Counted from the stretch's first letter, positions 8,305-17,621 are shown. The stretch: 50,768 bases of DNA from an uncultured Collinsella sp. (GCA_958438955.1 CAUBTS010000002.1:1-50768); one strand, 5' to 3'. Made by a program: numbers and translations. The notes: generated by a model not told the origin, from the letters alone.

Positions 8305-9357
8305 CTACCCTTGCGCTTCGCCATTAGACGCTTCATTGATGGCGCGGTACTCGGCACTCAGCTCGCGCGCCAGCTCTTCCTTGCTTGGAAGATACGGCAG
8401 GTATTTGGCGGCAAACACTTGGTCGTTGTCTTCGGGCAGCGTGTACTCGACGATCGAATCGCTTTTGTCCGCGCAGAGCACGATGCCTATGGGCGGATTG
8501 TCGCCTTCGTTCATGAGTTCGCGCGTGTAGTAGTTCACATACATTTGCATCTGGCCTAGGTCCTGATGCGTAAGGTCATCGGTCTTAAGGTCGATGAGCA
8601 CGAAGCAGCGCATCAGATAGTTGTAAAACACAAGGTCAATATAGAAATGGCGTCCATCAAAGGTGATGCGCTTTTGGCGCGCCTCGAAAGCGAAACCACG
8701 GCCAAGCTCCAGCAGGAACTTCTGAAGATGCGTGATGAGCGCCTGCTCTAGATCGCTCTCGCGAAACGCAGTATCGTCCGAGAAACCTAAAAACTCCAGT
8801 ACATATGGGTCGCGGATGATATCCTCGGGGCGACGAGCCGGGGCGCTCTTTTGGATTTCCTGGGTGACGGCCTCCTTGTCCTTGCTGGCAAGTAGGCGCT
8901 CGCGGAACATGGTATTGATCTGGCGTTCGAGCTGACGCGTGCTCCAACGAGAATCGGCGCATTCGTTCATGTACCAGGTGCGAGCGTCAGGGTCGGAAAT
9001 GCGCATCAACCTGCGGTAATGAGTCCAGCTCAATTCGCTACGCAGTGCGTCGCGAATTGGAAACGCAAGAAAGAACTGACGCATATTGCGAAGGTTTGCG
9101 ATGCCAAAGCCTCTTCCGAAATCCGCGGTAAGCCTTCTGGAGAGGCCTGCAATCAATGCCTCTCCATATGCTGCGCGCCCCTCTCCGCCCTGTTCATCAA
9201 CAATACTCTTGCCGATCTCCCAATATGCCTCAACCATCGCAAAGTTAACGGCGGTATAGGCCTTGTCGCGAGCGGCGTTGAGAATCGAGGAGACCTGCTT
9301 GTAAAAACCTTCGGGCACGATTGCCGATTCTCCACGGTTTACCAGTTCGCCCATCAC
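8305..9357 (-). CDS. YhcG/DUF1016 family PDDEXK nuclease domain protein
   Basis: The family has an N-terminal DUF1016 helical domain and a C-terminal PDDEXK nuclease fold; members are usually linked to mobile DNA or restriction-like functions. The 350-residue protein has the N-terminal signature EAYWEIGKSIVDEQ and GLSRRLTADFGRGFGIANLR, a middle region with RDPYVLEFLGF, and then the nuclease core GRHFYIDLVFYN...FVLIDLKT, which gives the ID...(D)xK catalytic pattern. A GAGGAA ribosome-binding site is near the start, where ATG 9357 and 9354 are adjacent. It is a lone gene with no methylase or specificity subunit nearby. In-frame sense codons continue past the stop, and another frame stays open to 8150 (see findings). 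Confidence 0.9.
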   Translation of the reverse strand: MMGELVNRGESAIVPEGFYKQVSSILNAARDKAYTAVNFAMVEAYWEIGKSIVDEQGGEGRAAYGEALIAGLSRRLTADFGRGFGIANLRNMRQFFLAFPIRDALRSELSWTHYRRLMRISDPDARTWYMNECADSRWSTRQLERQINTMFRERLLASKDKEAVTQEIQKSAPARRPEDIIRDPYVLEFLGFSDDTAFRESDLEQALITHLQKFLLELGRGFAFEARQKRITFDGRHFYIDLVFYNYLMRCFVLIDLKTDDLTHQDLGQMQMYVNYYTRELMNEGDNPPIGIVLCADKSDSIVEYTLPEDNDQVFAAKYLPYLPSKEELARELSAEYRAINEASNGEAQG

Positions 9358-9522
9358 TGTCGCCCCACTTTCCTCTTGTGGAATGCATCTTTATCGAATT
9401 TAGTTTAAAGCCTCGCGCGGACACGAATTACTGTGCTGTTTGGCACCTTCGCATGGGGGCCTTGCGGTGACTAAAATGTGACCATAGAGACAGTTTTAGC
9501 GAACCCCACGGGAGTGACGCGT

Positions 9523-9792
9523 ATGGACAACAACACGCTGCTATTCCAGGACAAAGGTTCGGGTAGCTTTAAAGACGTTAAGATCTACCCCAATCGTATC
9601 GAGGTGCTCAAGAAGGGCACTTTTGGCGGCAAGCACACCGAGATTGTTTATCTTAAGGACATTACGGGCGTCAATAGAATCAAAGGCCGCGATGTTTTTC
9701 TGCGCAATCGTCTGTTGACCGCTTGCGTCTTTAGCCTGAACAGCCGTGCGAAGGCCCAGGAGTTTGTTAACGCGCTGAACATGGTGATGTAG
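9523..9792 (+). CDS. Small PH-domain-like protein
   Basis: An 89-residue cytosolic protein. The ATG at 9523 has GGGAG at suitable spacing; an in-frame GTG at 9478 would give 104 residues but has no ribosome-binding site. The strand pattern (TLLFQDKGSGSFKDVKIYPN, RIEVLKKG, TEIVYLKDITGV) followed by a C-terminal helix (SRAKAQEFVNALNMV) looks like a minimal bacterial PH or YdbT-type fold. No active-site residues are seen. The function is unknown and the domain call rests on pattern alone. Confidence 0.55.
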   Translation: MDNNTLLFQDKGSGSFKDVKIYPNRIEVLKKGTFGGKHTEIVYLKDITGVNRIKGRDVFLRNRLLTACVFSLNSRAKAQEFVNALNMVM

Positions 9793-9820
9793 CCGATAGC
9801 GGCGTTCGGGCCAAGGTAAA

Positions 9821-9857
9821 AATCGGGGGCACAGAACGGTGTTCTGCGCCCCCGATT
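9821..9857 (-). terminator. Terminator of the PI-PLC gene
   Basis: A long hairpin with arms AATCGGGGGC-CAGAAC and GTTCTG-GCCCCCGATT is followed on the minus strand by TTTTT. It sits between the convergent small PH-like gene and the PI-PLC gene and may also serve the former. Confidence 0.85.
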
Positions 9858-9886
9858 GAGTCGATGTGTCTAAAAGGCCGGCTTGC

Positions 9887-12389
9887 CTATTCGACAACGT
9901 CCTCGTTGTTTTCACCGTCACTGGCAAGCATCGCCGCGCCGGCGACCGTTGTCGCCACGGCGGCGGCAGCGAGCCCGGCGGCAACGCCAGAGCTGTCGCC
10001 CGTGTCGGCGAGCTTTCCGCCCGAGCCCTTGCCCTTGTTGCCCTTACCGTTCTTATCAGCGCTGCCTGCGTTGGAACCCGTGCCGCTGCCGGTGCCGGCG
10101 CCGGCAGCACTGTCCGAGGCCGCTACGGTAAAGCTTGCGGCTCCGTCGCTGGCGAGCGTGTAGTTCTGCGCCGCGTCGCCCAAGAGACCGTTCACGCGCA
10201 CCCAGTACGTTCCTGCGGCAAATGTTTCGCCCTCGGCCATTGCTGTGCCCGGAGCGCCGGTCGCGTCGTGCACAAACTCGAGCTGGGCCGTGCAGGCATC
10301 GGTTTCAAGCTTGCCCTCGAGTGATGCCGCAATCTTGGCGCGCACGTCTTCGCCGGCCTTAAGGCCTTCGAGTCCCTCAAAATGGGGCGTCAGCGCGCGT
10401 GGATCGATATCGATGGGCACGGAGCCCCGCAGCTCCGTAACGGTCTCGTTGCCCAAGGCGTCGACATCCACATATTCGATGGCAAACGCATGGCCCGAAG
10501 CTGCCACGTTGAGTACGTTGCTGCTGTCGACGAGGCGGAAATGACCCTCGCCAACGGTCTTGCCGTCCTGGAATGAGGCATCGCTCAGCGAGTCGCCGTA
10601 CGTCATGCGCATGCGGGTCGGGAGATAGTACGGGAGATAGTACGAAGCCGTCTGCTTGTGCTCCGTATCGTAATTGCGCTGGTAGATGCTCCGGGCCAGC
10701 GCCGCATCAACAAAGTCGGATGCGATGATGCCAATGTGCTTGAGGTAATCTGACTTTGTATCCTCGATGCCGCTGGGATTGATGTACGGGCTCTTATACA
10801 GATGCTCGTTGACTACTCGTGCCGAGGTAAAAGGATTGCCTCCGTGCGACAAGCCCGTGCAGCTGGTGTAGTTGATAGACCAGCAACGCTCCAGGACTTT
10901 CTCCTTGGCCCCGTTATCGTCCTCGACATCTACCTCGTTGCGCGTGCGCCCGGACGTTTCCTTCAGCGCATTATCGACCCAGCTGAGCTTGTCGGTTCCC
11001 GTGAGTTTGTACTTGTCCTGGGCGTATACCTTGGTGCAATAGGGCTCTTTGTCGCCTGTTTCCCCCGCGGCTTCAAAGCCCCGCGCGTCTTGGACGAGAC
11101 ACATGGAACTGCTGTCGGTGTGCGCTGCGATTTTGTTATCCCATTCGGTGAGGTCGAGTCCCCACGTGTGGCCGCTTACGCTGTCGCCGTCGAGTCCAAA
11201 TCGACGTAGCAGGACGATCTTTCCGCGCACCTCGCCCAGTGTGGGAACGCGGCTCGACGTATAGAACAGTTTGGGGTTGTCGTCCAAAACCTTGGCGAAA
11301 GCCGTCGTAACACTTTCGTCGGTAGCCTCGTCGTTGCCTCGTGATACAAGCATGATGAGCGCTTCTGTCGGGTTTTCGTTCAAAAACGTTTTGAAGTAGC
11401 CTATGACATCGGAAAGATGCAAAAAGTACGCGTCTTTTTTGAGCAGGTAGTACATCCCATGGTCGATGCCAGGGTTGTCGCCCTTTCCGAGACGGATATC
11501 AAAATAGCGAATGCCTTCGAGCAGCTGCGTGGGAATGTAATCCTGCTGGCATTTTACTTGCGAGGATTGGGGCTCAGTGTCGTTGTCCACGCTGCAGGTG
11601 CCCGAATCGTGCGTACCCGGGATGCTCAGCTCGTCGAGGAACTTGTTGTCGTCGACGTATTTCATCCAACATGGTCCGTCGACGTAGCTGCTATACGTGA
11701 TCCAGTCGAGGCTGCTAACCGTGGCATCGTTCTTTTTCATGTCGTAACCGACAAGCTCGAGCTCCCACGGAATGCTCTTACTCTTGTTCTTATGGCAAAT
11801 CTTATTGTTGTCCTGGTCTTCGCCGTTCGATTCTATTGCCAGGTACTTAATGTCTTTTTTCTCGGTTTCTTTCTCGACCGTGCGGTCTCGGATGATATAG
11901 GTTCCGTTTGATTGCCGCTCGAACGCAAAAGCGCGGCTGGGCTTGTTGTCATACTCGCCGCTCCATACGTGGATGACCTTTCCGTCTTTGTCCGAGTCGC
12001 CATCGACCGACCAAATGCTGTAGCCCGTCTTTTTTATGCTCTTCGAAATTGAGCAAGGTGCGGATAGCATACCAGTTTGTATCGTCATTCTTGGTCGTTA
12101 CGTTCTCAAGGATGAGCTTGCTGGACGTGCCGTCATTAAACAGATGGCAGACGTTGCCGATGACGTTGCCGTCTTCGTTGACGCTCGCGGTGCGAAAATA
12201 GCCCGCGGGGCGAAGGCGAATGACGAAATTGTTGAGGCTGACCGACGCTGTGGCAGCGTCGTCTGCAAATGCCGCTCGTGGGCCAATGCCCAATGCCGCG
12301 GTTTCGGGCAGGCTTGCAAGTGGCGACAACGCCGCGAGTCCAAGGCCCAACGTAAATGCTCGGCGGCTGATGGCGTGGTGTTCGGTCAT
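9887..12389 (-). CDS. Tat-exported PI-PLC X-domain protein, frameshifted in an A6 run
   Basis: A secreted phosphatidylinositol-specific phospholipase C-like protein of about 833 residues when two frames are joined. The N-terminal frame (start 12389, GGAG upstream) has a twin-arginine signal SRRAFTLGLGLAAL and a first beta-trefoil-like stretch. It loses frame at an A6 run on the minus strand (12030-12035) and would stop at 11949. Removing one A continues directly into the second frame, HKKTGYSIWSVDGD. The catalytic region is intact: SIPGTHDSGT (first His), IRYFDIRLG (Asp/Arg) and IDHGMYY (second His). A beta-sandwich region, a Gly/Lys linker, an LPxTG-like LADTGD and a hydrophobic tail follow. 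It could be a pseudogene, a phase-variable gene or a sequencing error. Confidence 0.8.
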
Positions 12390-12595
12390 AACTTCTCCAT
12401 TCGTAGAGTGCGGTTATGCGATAGTTTTGGTCACTATACTGCCCAGATGTTTAAAGATGCTGGTTTAATTGTCTGCGCGGCGCAATAAATCGGCGGGCGG
12501 ACGTGTTGGGGTGTTTGTCGTTTTCGTACTGTTGCTACATTTGGAGCGGTTCCGGCGTCCGGCATCCTCGCGTTCGTTGGCTACCGGCATAAGAA

Positions 12596-12623
12596 AGGGA
12601 GGGTCGGTTTACCGGCCCTCCCT
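12596..12623 (-). terminator. Terminator of the downstream lipoprotein gene
   Basis: AGGGAGGGTCGG / CCGGCCCTCCCT is a 12-bp stem with one G-T pair. It lies just beyond the minus-strand lipoprotein stop, with a weak T-rich tail (TTTCTT). The rest of the gap to the PI-PLC start, about 300 bp, shows only a possible minus-strand -10 (TATAGT near 12435). Confidence 0.7.
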
Positions 12624-12694
12624 GGGTACGAAGCGCTGGGGAACCGTCGCTTGTTTGCACTGCGCCCGTGTTTCCCGCTGCGCTCGCCAGTCGC

Positions 12695-13288
12695 TTAACG
12701 CTTGATCTCGATATCGTCGAGCTTGACGTCCATGGCCTCGGTCTTGGCCTCGGCGATGTCATCGGCAAATTCCAGGGACTTCATCATGGTCTCGACGGCG
12801 TCCTTGTGCTCCTCGACGTTGTCGATGCGCACATACACACTGCCACCGTCAACGTCGGTGAAGTACTCGGTCGTCACGCCGCCCGAGTGCGTAAAGTAGG
12901 CACTGCGCCAGGTCTTGCCGTTGTACTTAACGGGATCGCTCTCGGTCCATCCGGAGTTGGCCTTCCACTTTGCCTCGTAGTCGAACAGCTCGTCGGCGTT
13001 CTTGTCAGAGTCGAAGACGGGGATGAAGCGGTCGCTGGCGTGCTCGCTCTCGGTGAACTTAAACTGGGCCCTGTCGGCGGTGTCGCCTGCGACGTCGGTG
13101 ATCTCGACGCCCTCGGGGACCTCGACCTTAAACCAAATGAAGTTGGTCCTCATATCCACGGCTGGCTTTTCTGCGCCGCCGCCACCGCCACTGCCGGTAG
13201 CGCCGCCGCTGCCGCCGCAACCCACCAGGGCAACCGCGGCAAAGAGACTGATGCAGAGGGTGAGAATCGCAAAGGCCTTCTTTTTCAT
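12695..13288 (-). CDS. Putative lipoprotein (tandem paralogue B)
   Basis: Function unknown. The 197-residue protein has a lipoprotein signal peptide MKKKAFAILTLCISLFAAVA and lipobox LVGC, so it is exported and lipid-anchored. A Gly-rich linker is followed by one globular domain. This shares the sequence skeleton of the neighbour at 13530: IWFKVE.PEGV, a DRF.PVF segment, YNGKTW..., a TDV..GSVYV.I strand and a terminal E...VE..DIEIK. Each gene has its own terminator, so the pair is a tandem duplication rather than a tight operon. Confidence 0.75.
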   Translation of the reverse strand: MKKKAFAILTLCISLFAAVALVGCGGSGGATGSGGGGGAEKPAVDMRTNFIWFKVEVPEGVEITDVAGDTADRAQFKFTESEHASDRFIPVFDSDKNADELFDYEAKWKANSGWTESDPVKYNGKTWRSAYFTHSGGVTTEYFTDVDGGSVYVRIDNVEEHKDAVETMMKSLEFADDIAEAKTEAMDVKLDDIEIKR

Positions 13289-13431
13289 GGTCGTGTCCTC
13301 CTCGATCTGTAATCGTCCATGGATTACCTGCCTTTACTGTACGCGTGGACGGCTCGCTAGGGTGGGCCATGTGTCCCATTCTGGGGGCTGGAATTGCGCC
13401 GACAAGTGGCAATATGTGCGGTCGCAAAAGA

Positions 13432-13460
13432 GGGGAGGGCCGATGCTGTCGGCCCTCCCC
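13432..13460 (-). terminator. Terminator of lipoprotein A
   Basis: GGGGAGGGCCGA / TCGGCCCTCCCC is a perfect 12-bp stem. It is followed on the minus strand by TCTTTT. Confidence 0.85.
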
Positions 13461-13529
13461 GGGTTGGGCGCCCGTTGTTTTAATGGGGCGCATGTGCGCG
13501 GGTGCGCGTAGGCGCGTGCGGGTGTCCCG

Positions 13530-14129
13530 TTACTTGATCTCGATGCTCGAAATCTCGACTTCGCGTGCCTCGGAAACTGCCTCTTCCATGTCATCGGGGA
13601 ACTCGATGGAGTTGAGGAGTGCCTCGGCTTCTTTCTTGTGCTGGTCGAAGTTCGAGATGAGGACGTAGACGCTTCCCGGCTCAACATCGGTAAAAAGCAT
13701 GGTTGAGATGCCGCTGTTGTCCTCGTATGTTCCGACGAGCCACGTCCTGCCGTTATACTCGACGGACCCGCCATCCTTCCACTGGAACGTATCCCCCTTC
13801 TTTTCCGCCTGGTCGGCGTGGGATTCCTCGGCCGTCAGCGCTTTTTTCCAAACGGGGATAAAGCGATCGGCCGAGGCGTTCTCGTCTTCGGGGAAGGTGA
13901 GCTGGACCCTGTCGGCATTCTTGCCGGCAGAGTCGCTTACGCCGACGCCCTCGGGCATCTCGACCTTAAACCAGATGTAGTCGGTCTTCTTGGCGACGGG
14001 GGCCTTTTCCTTGCTCTCGCTCTTGGGGGCGCTGCCGCCGCCCGATGCGCTCCCGCCGCAGCCCACAAGGGCGAGCGCGGCAAAGAGGGCGATGCAAAGG
14101 GAAAGGATTGATAGGGTCTTTTTCATCAT
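13530..14129 (-). CDS. Putative lipoprotein (tandem paralogue A)
   Basis: About 199 residues of unknown function. The ATG at 14129 (or the adjacent 14126) follows AAGGAGG; an earlier in-frame ATG at 14162 precedes that ribosome-binding site and is unlikely. The signal peptide KKTLSILSLCIALFAALALVGC ends in a lipobox Cys, followed by a Ser/Lys/Glu linker. The globular domain matches the 12695 neighbour (YIWFKVEMPEGV, DRFIPVW, EYNGRTWLVGTY, TDVEPGSVYVLI). A repeated 18-bp motif lies upstream of both genes. No enzyme motif is visible. Confidence 0.75.
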   Translation of the reverse strand: MMKKTLSILSLCIALFAALALVGCGGSASGGGSAPKSESKEKAPVAKKTDYIWFKVEMPEGVGVSDSAGKNADRVQLTFPEDENASADRFIPVWKKALTAEESHADQAEKKGDTFQWKDGGSVEYNGRTWLVGTYEDNSGISTMLFTDVEPGSVYVLISNFDQHKKEAEALLNSIEFPDDMEEAVSEAREVEISSIEIK

Positions 14130-14352
14130 GGTGGCGTCCTCCTTGTCTGCTGATGACATCACGGCGCCGCATGCTGTTGGGGTACTGATTGCGCTGGCGG
14201 CGGATGTCTCTGTGTACTGTGCGACTTATGCCTCCGTTCATCGCTTGTGGCCGTTGCGCGGCCGTTCCCCAACGGGTTCCTTACTTATAGATATGCCCCA
14301 GCTTGTGCTGCTCGGGAGTCTCGAAAGGTGGGCCATGTGTCCCATGTTTGCG

Positions 14353-14381
14353 TTGACATGGCCTATCGTGTGCCATAGAAA
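14353..14381 (+). promoter_or_regulatory. Sigma-70-type promoter for fchA-folD
   Basis: TTGACA, a 17-bp spacer and TAGAAA lie on the plus strand, about 130 bp before fchA. The motif GTGGGCCATGTGTCCCAT (14328-14345) sits directly upstream and may be an operator. The rest of the 380-bp gap shows no gene. Confidence 0.6.
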
Positions 14382-14508
14382 TCCGCGATGGCCAGGTGCG
14401 CTGACGCTCGCGTACTTATGGGCTAGACTTAGCACCATTACGTGATCGATGCGGTCGGCCGACGTCGGCCGCCCGACCGATATATATGACTTGAAGGTGC
14501 GTGTGCGT

Positions 14509-15141
14509 ATGAGCCAAGAGATGATGGATAAAACCTGTCGCGGTTTTGCCGAGGCGCTGGCCGCGCGCGAGCCAGTTCCCGGTGGTGGCAGCGCGAGCGC
14601 TTTTGTGGGCGCGCTGGGCGCCTCGCTGTGCGGAATGGTTGCCCGCTACGGTGCGACCAATCCCGCGCTTGCTGATCGTGCGGATGACCTGACGCGTGCG
14701 TTTGCCCAGGCAGACGAGTTGGCGCAGGAGCTTGTGGGTCTGGTCGCCGAGGACGTTCGTGCGTACGGCCAGGTGTCCGCTGCGTACGGTATTCCGCGTG
14801 AGGACCCGGCCCGACCGGCTGCGATTCAGGATGCGCTGCATGTGGCCGCTATGCCGCCGTATCGCATTATGGATGCCTGCGGGCGCGCACTGGCGCTGCT
14901 CGAGGACATGGCCGACAAGGGTTCGCGTCAGCTGCTGTCCGATGTGGCGTGCGGCGCCGTATTCTGCCGCGCCGCCATGCAGGGCGCGAGCTTGACGCTC
15001 TTTGCGAACACCACGTCTATGAAGGATCGTGCACGCGCCGAGGAGCTCGAGACGGCGTGTGATGAGTTGCTCGACACATGGTTGCCGCACGCCGATGCGC
15101 TGGCGCGCCGCGCCTCCGACGCTGCAAGAAAGAGGGGATAG
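14509..15141 (+). CDS. fchA: FTCD_C-type methenyltetrahydrofolate cyclohydrolase
   Basis: This family interconverts 5,10-methenyl-THF and 10-formyl-THF (FchA), or acts as a formimidoyl-THF cyclodeaminase. The ATG at 14509 gives 210 residues, the size of free-standing FchA. The family signature PVPGGGSASAFVGALGASLC is present near residue 25, followed by an all-helical body ending in DELLDTWLPHADALARR. The stop is two bases from folD, so the pair is an operon. With fhs nearby and no histidine-degradation genes in sight, the cyclohydrolase role is the better choice. It probably compensates for the altered FolD active site. Confidence 0.88.
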   Translation: MSQEMMDKTCRGFAEALAAREPVPGGGSASAFVGALGASLCGMVARYGATNPALADRADDLTRAFAQADELAQELVGLVAEDVRAYGQVSAAYGIPREDPARPAAIQDALHVAAMPPYRIMDACGRALALLEDMADKGSRQLLSDVACGAVFCRAAMQGASLTLFANTTSMKDRARAEELETACDELLDTWLPHADALARRASDAARKRG

Positions 15142-15143
15142 CC

Positions 15144-15998
15144 ATGGCTGAGCTACTGAAGGGTGCTCCCGTCGCCCGCGCTTTGACTGAGGAGCTCGCT
15201 GCCCGCTGCGCTGCGCTGCGCGAACGCGGTGTTGTTCCGACGCTTGCTATCGTGCGTGTGGGTGAACGCGAGGACGACCTATCCTACGAGCGCGGCGCCC
15301 TTAAACGCTGCGAAAAGGTTGGCATCGAGGCGCGTCGCGTGTTGCTTCCTGCCGGTGTTTCGCAAGACGAGCTGTTGACGGCCATCGAGGACATCAATGC
15401 CGACTCGGCTGTTCATGGCTGTCTGATGTTTCGCCCGCTGCCCGCCGGCCTTGACGAGAACGCCGTCGCCGCAGCGCTCGATCCCTCCAAGGACGTTGAC
15501 TCCATGACGCCGGCTTCGCTGCTCACCACGCTTTCGGGGCGCGGCGAGGGTTTTGCCCCCTGCACAGCTGAAGCCGTGCTTGCTTTGCTGGATCATTACG
15601 GCGTTGAGCTGGACGGCGCCAAAGTTGCCGTGGTCGGACGCTCACTGGTAATTGGCCGCCCCGTTGCCGCCATGCTTACGGTGCGCAACGCAACCGTGAC
15701 GACGTGCCATACGCATACGCGCGATCTTGCCGCCGAGTGCTGTGCTGCCGACATTGTGGTTGCCGCCGTTGGACGCGCGCGCACGATTGGCGCAGATGCG
15801 GTCCGCGAGGACCAGGCGATTATCGATGTTGGCATTAATTGGGACGAAGCCGCTGGCAAGCTGGTCGGCGACGTCGATTTTGATGCCGCGGAGCCGGTTG
15901 TTGGCGCAATCACCCCCGTGCCGGGTGGCGTGGGCGCCGTGACGACAGCAATTCTCGCCAAGCACGTGATCGAGGCGGCTGAGCGCGCATCGAAATAG
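15144..15998 (+). CDS. folD: FolD-family methylene-THF dehydrogenase, probably monofunctional
   Basis: FolD normally oxidises methylene-THF and also hydrolyses methenyl-THF. This 284-residue protein starts after GAGGGG and has both folds: the N-terminal catalytic domain and the C-terminal Rossmann domain (VVGRSLVIGRPVAAML, TPVPGGVGAVTTAIL). Compared with E. coli FolD, Tyr50 is kept (Tyr48 here) and Asp121 is kept (KDVD, Asp119). The catalytic Lys54 is Ala52 (SYERGALKRCE) and Gln98 is Phe96 (CLMFRPLP). Lys54 is needed for cyclohydrolase activity, and yeast Mtd1, a monofunctional dehydrogenase, also lacks both residues. It is co-transcribed with fchA, which would supply the missing step. Loss of activity is inference. 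Confidence 0.92.
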   Translation: MAELLKGAPVARALTEELAARCAALRERGVVPTLAIVRVGEREDDLSYERGALKRCEKVGIEARRVLLPAGVSQDELLTAIEDINADSAVHGCLMFRPLPAGLDENAVAAALDPSKDVDSMTPASLLTTLSGRGEGFAPCTAEAVLALLDHYGVELDGAKVAVVGRSLVIGRPVAAMLTVRNATVTTCHTHTRDLAAECCAADIVVAAVGRARTIGADAVREDQAIIDVGINWDEAAGKLVGDVDFDAAEPVVGAITPVPGGVGAVTTAILAKHVIEAAERASK

Positions 15999-16010
15999 GT
16001 TTTTGACCAC

Positions 16011-16043
16011 AAGGGCTGCCGAGGCCGTGGTTTCGCCCTTTTT
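16011..16043 (+). terminator. Terminator of fchA-folD
   Basis: AAGGGC / GCCCTT encloses a partly paired loop and leads into TTTTT, 12 bp after the folD stop. Confidence 0.6.
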
Positions 16044-16097
16044 GCGTCGAAACGATACACTGTTGCCGTTTGATTTCTTCGCTCAAGGAGGATGCGC

Positions 16098-17621
16098 ATG
16101 CCGTGCACAACGATTTTGGTTGGTAAGAACGCGAGCTACGACGGGTCGACCCTGGTCGCGCGTAACGAGGACTCGTCCAACGGGGTGTTTGAGCCCAAGC
16201 ACATGCGCGTAGTGCATCCCGACGAGCAGCCGCGCGTCTACACGAGCGTCCTGAGTCACCTGACCGTTGAACTGCCCGATAATCCCATGCGCTACACGAG
16301 CGTCCCCGATGTTATTCCCGGTCACGGCATTTGGGCCGAGGCGGGCTTCAACGAGCTCAATGTTGGCATGTCCGCAACCGAGACGCTCACCACCAACGAG
16401 CGCGTTCGCGGCGCCGATCCGCTCGTGGACTACGTGCCCGCCAAGGGCAACGAGGGTGAGGACGGCTATGTGCCGGCGCAGCCTGGTGGCCTGGGCGAGG
16501 AGGACATGGTGACCCTGGTCCTGCCGTATGCCAAGTCCGCCCGCGACGGCGTCCGTATCCTGGGCGACCTGCTCGAGCGCTACGGCACCTACGAGAACAA
16601 CGGCATCGCCTTTAGCGACGTGGACGAGATCTGGTGGCTCGAGACCATCGGCGGCCATCACTGGATCGCCAAGCGCGTGCCCGACGACGCCTATGTGACC
16701 ATGCCTAACCAGCTGGGTATCGACAGCTTTGACCTGGACGACGCCGAGGGCGACCAGGCCGACCACATGTGCTCCGCCGACCTGCGCGCCTGGATGGCCG
16801 AGTGGCATCTGGACTTGACGCTGGGCGTCGAGGGCGACGGCCCGGCGACGGTCTTTAACCCGCGCGAGGCCTTTGGCTCGCACAGCGACAGCGACCACGT
16901 CTACAACACGCCGCGCGCCTGGTACATGCAGCGCTGCCTCAACCCCAGCGATGTGTGGGACGGCCCCGACGCCGACTACACGCCCGAGAGCGACGACATC
17001 CCCTGGAGCCGTGTGCCCGAGCGCAAGGTGACCATCGAGGACATTAAGTACGTACTCTCGAGCCACTACCAGGGCACGGAGTACGACTGCTACGGCAGTA
17101 AGGGCACGCCCGCCACGCGCGGCGCCTATCGCCCCATCGGCATCAACCGCAACAGCCAGCTCGCCGTGTTGCAGCTGCGCCCCTATGCGCAGCCGGCGTA
17201 TCGCGCCGTGCAGTGGATGGCCTTTGGCTCCAACTCGTTTAACGCGCTGGTCCCGCTGTACGCCAACGTCGAGACCATGCCCGAGTACTATGCCGACACG
17301 CAGGCTCGCGTGACGTCCGAAAACTTCTACTGGGCCAACCGCCTGATCGGCGCCCTGGCCGACGTCCGCTTCCATGAGTGCGGTCGCGCGGTCGAGGATT
17401 ATCAGGAGAAGGTCGGTGGCATGGGCCACAAGCAGATCCATGACGTCGATGCTGCCGTAGCCGCGCTACCCGAGGCCGAGGTGCCTGCCGAGCTTGCACG
17501 CGCCAACGAGGCCTTTGCCGAGCTTGTGCGCGTGGAGACCGATGCCCTGCTGGGCAAGGTGCTCTACACCACGAGCTGCGCCATGAAGAACTCTTTCGCG
17601 ATGAACGACAACGTGAGGTAG
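16098..17621 (+). CDS. C69 family dipeptidase (PepD-like)
   Basis: C69 enzymes are N-terminal-nucleophile hydrolases that cleave dipeptides. The ATG at 16098 lies seven bases after AAGGAGG; the in-frame ATG at 16092 is fused to the ribosome-binding site and is unlikely. The resulting N-terminus MPCTTILVGKNAS places the catalytic Cys at position 3, and ARNEDSSNGVFEPKH follows as in PepD. Other family blocks are GIWAEAGFNELNVGMSATET and EIWWLETIGGHHW. At 507 residues it is close to the usual length. No signal peptide is seen, so it is cytosolic. It stands between two terminators as a single gene. Confidence 0.93.
   Translation: MPCTTILVGKNASYDGSTLVARNEDSSNGVFEPKHMRVVHPDEQPRVYTSVLSHLTVELPDNPMRYTSVPDVIPGHGIWAEAGFNELNVGMSATETLTTNERVRGADPLVDYVPAKGNEGEDGYVPAQPGGLGEEDMVTLVLPYAKSARDGVRILGDLLERYGTYENNGIAFSDVDEIWWLETIGGHHWIAKRVPDDAYVTMPNQLGIDSFDLDDAEGDQADHMCSADLRAWMAEWHLDLTLGVEGDGPATVFNPREAFGSHSDSDHVYNTPRAWYMQRCLNPSDVWDGPDADYTPESDDIPWSRVPERKVTIEDIKYVLSSHYQGTEYDCYGSKGTPATRGAYRPIGINRNSQLAVLQLRPYAQPAYRAVQWMAFGSNSFNALVPLYANVETMPEYYADTQARVTSENFYWANRLIGALADVRFHECGRAVEDYQEKVGGMGHKQIHDVDAAVAALPEAEVPAELARANEAFAELVRVETDALLGKVLYTTSCAMKNSFAMNDNVR

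Noticed and set aside
12025..12040. Programmed -1 ribosomal frameshift in the PI-PLC gene
   Set aside because: A -1 shift at the A6 run leads to the wrong frame; only a +1 shift or loss of one A restores the protein. There is no good stimulatory structure visible.
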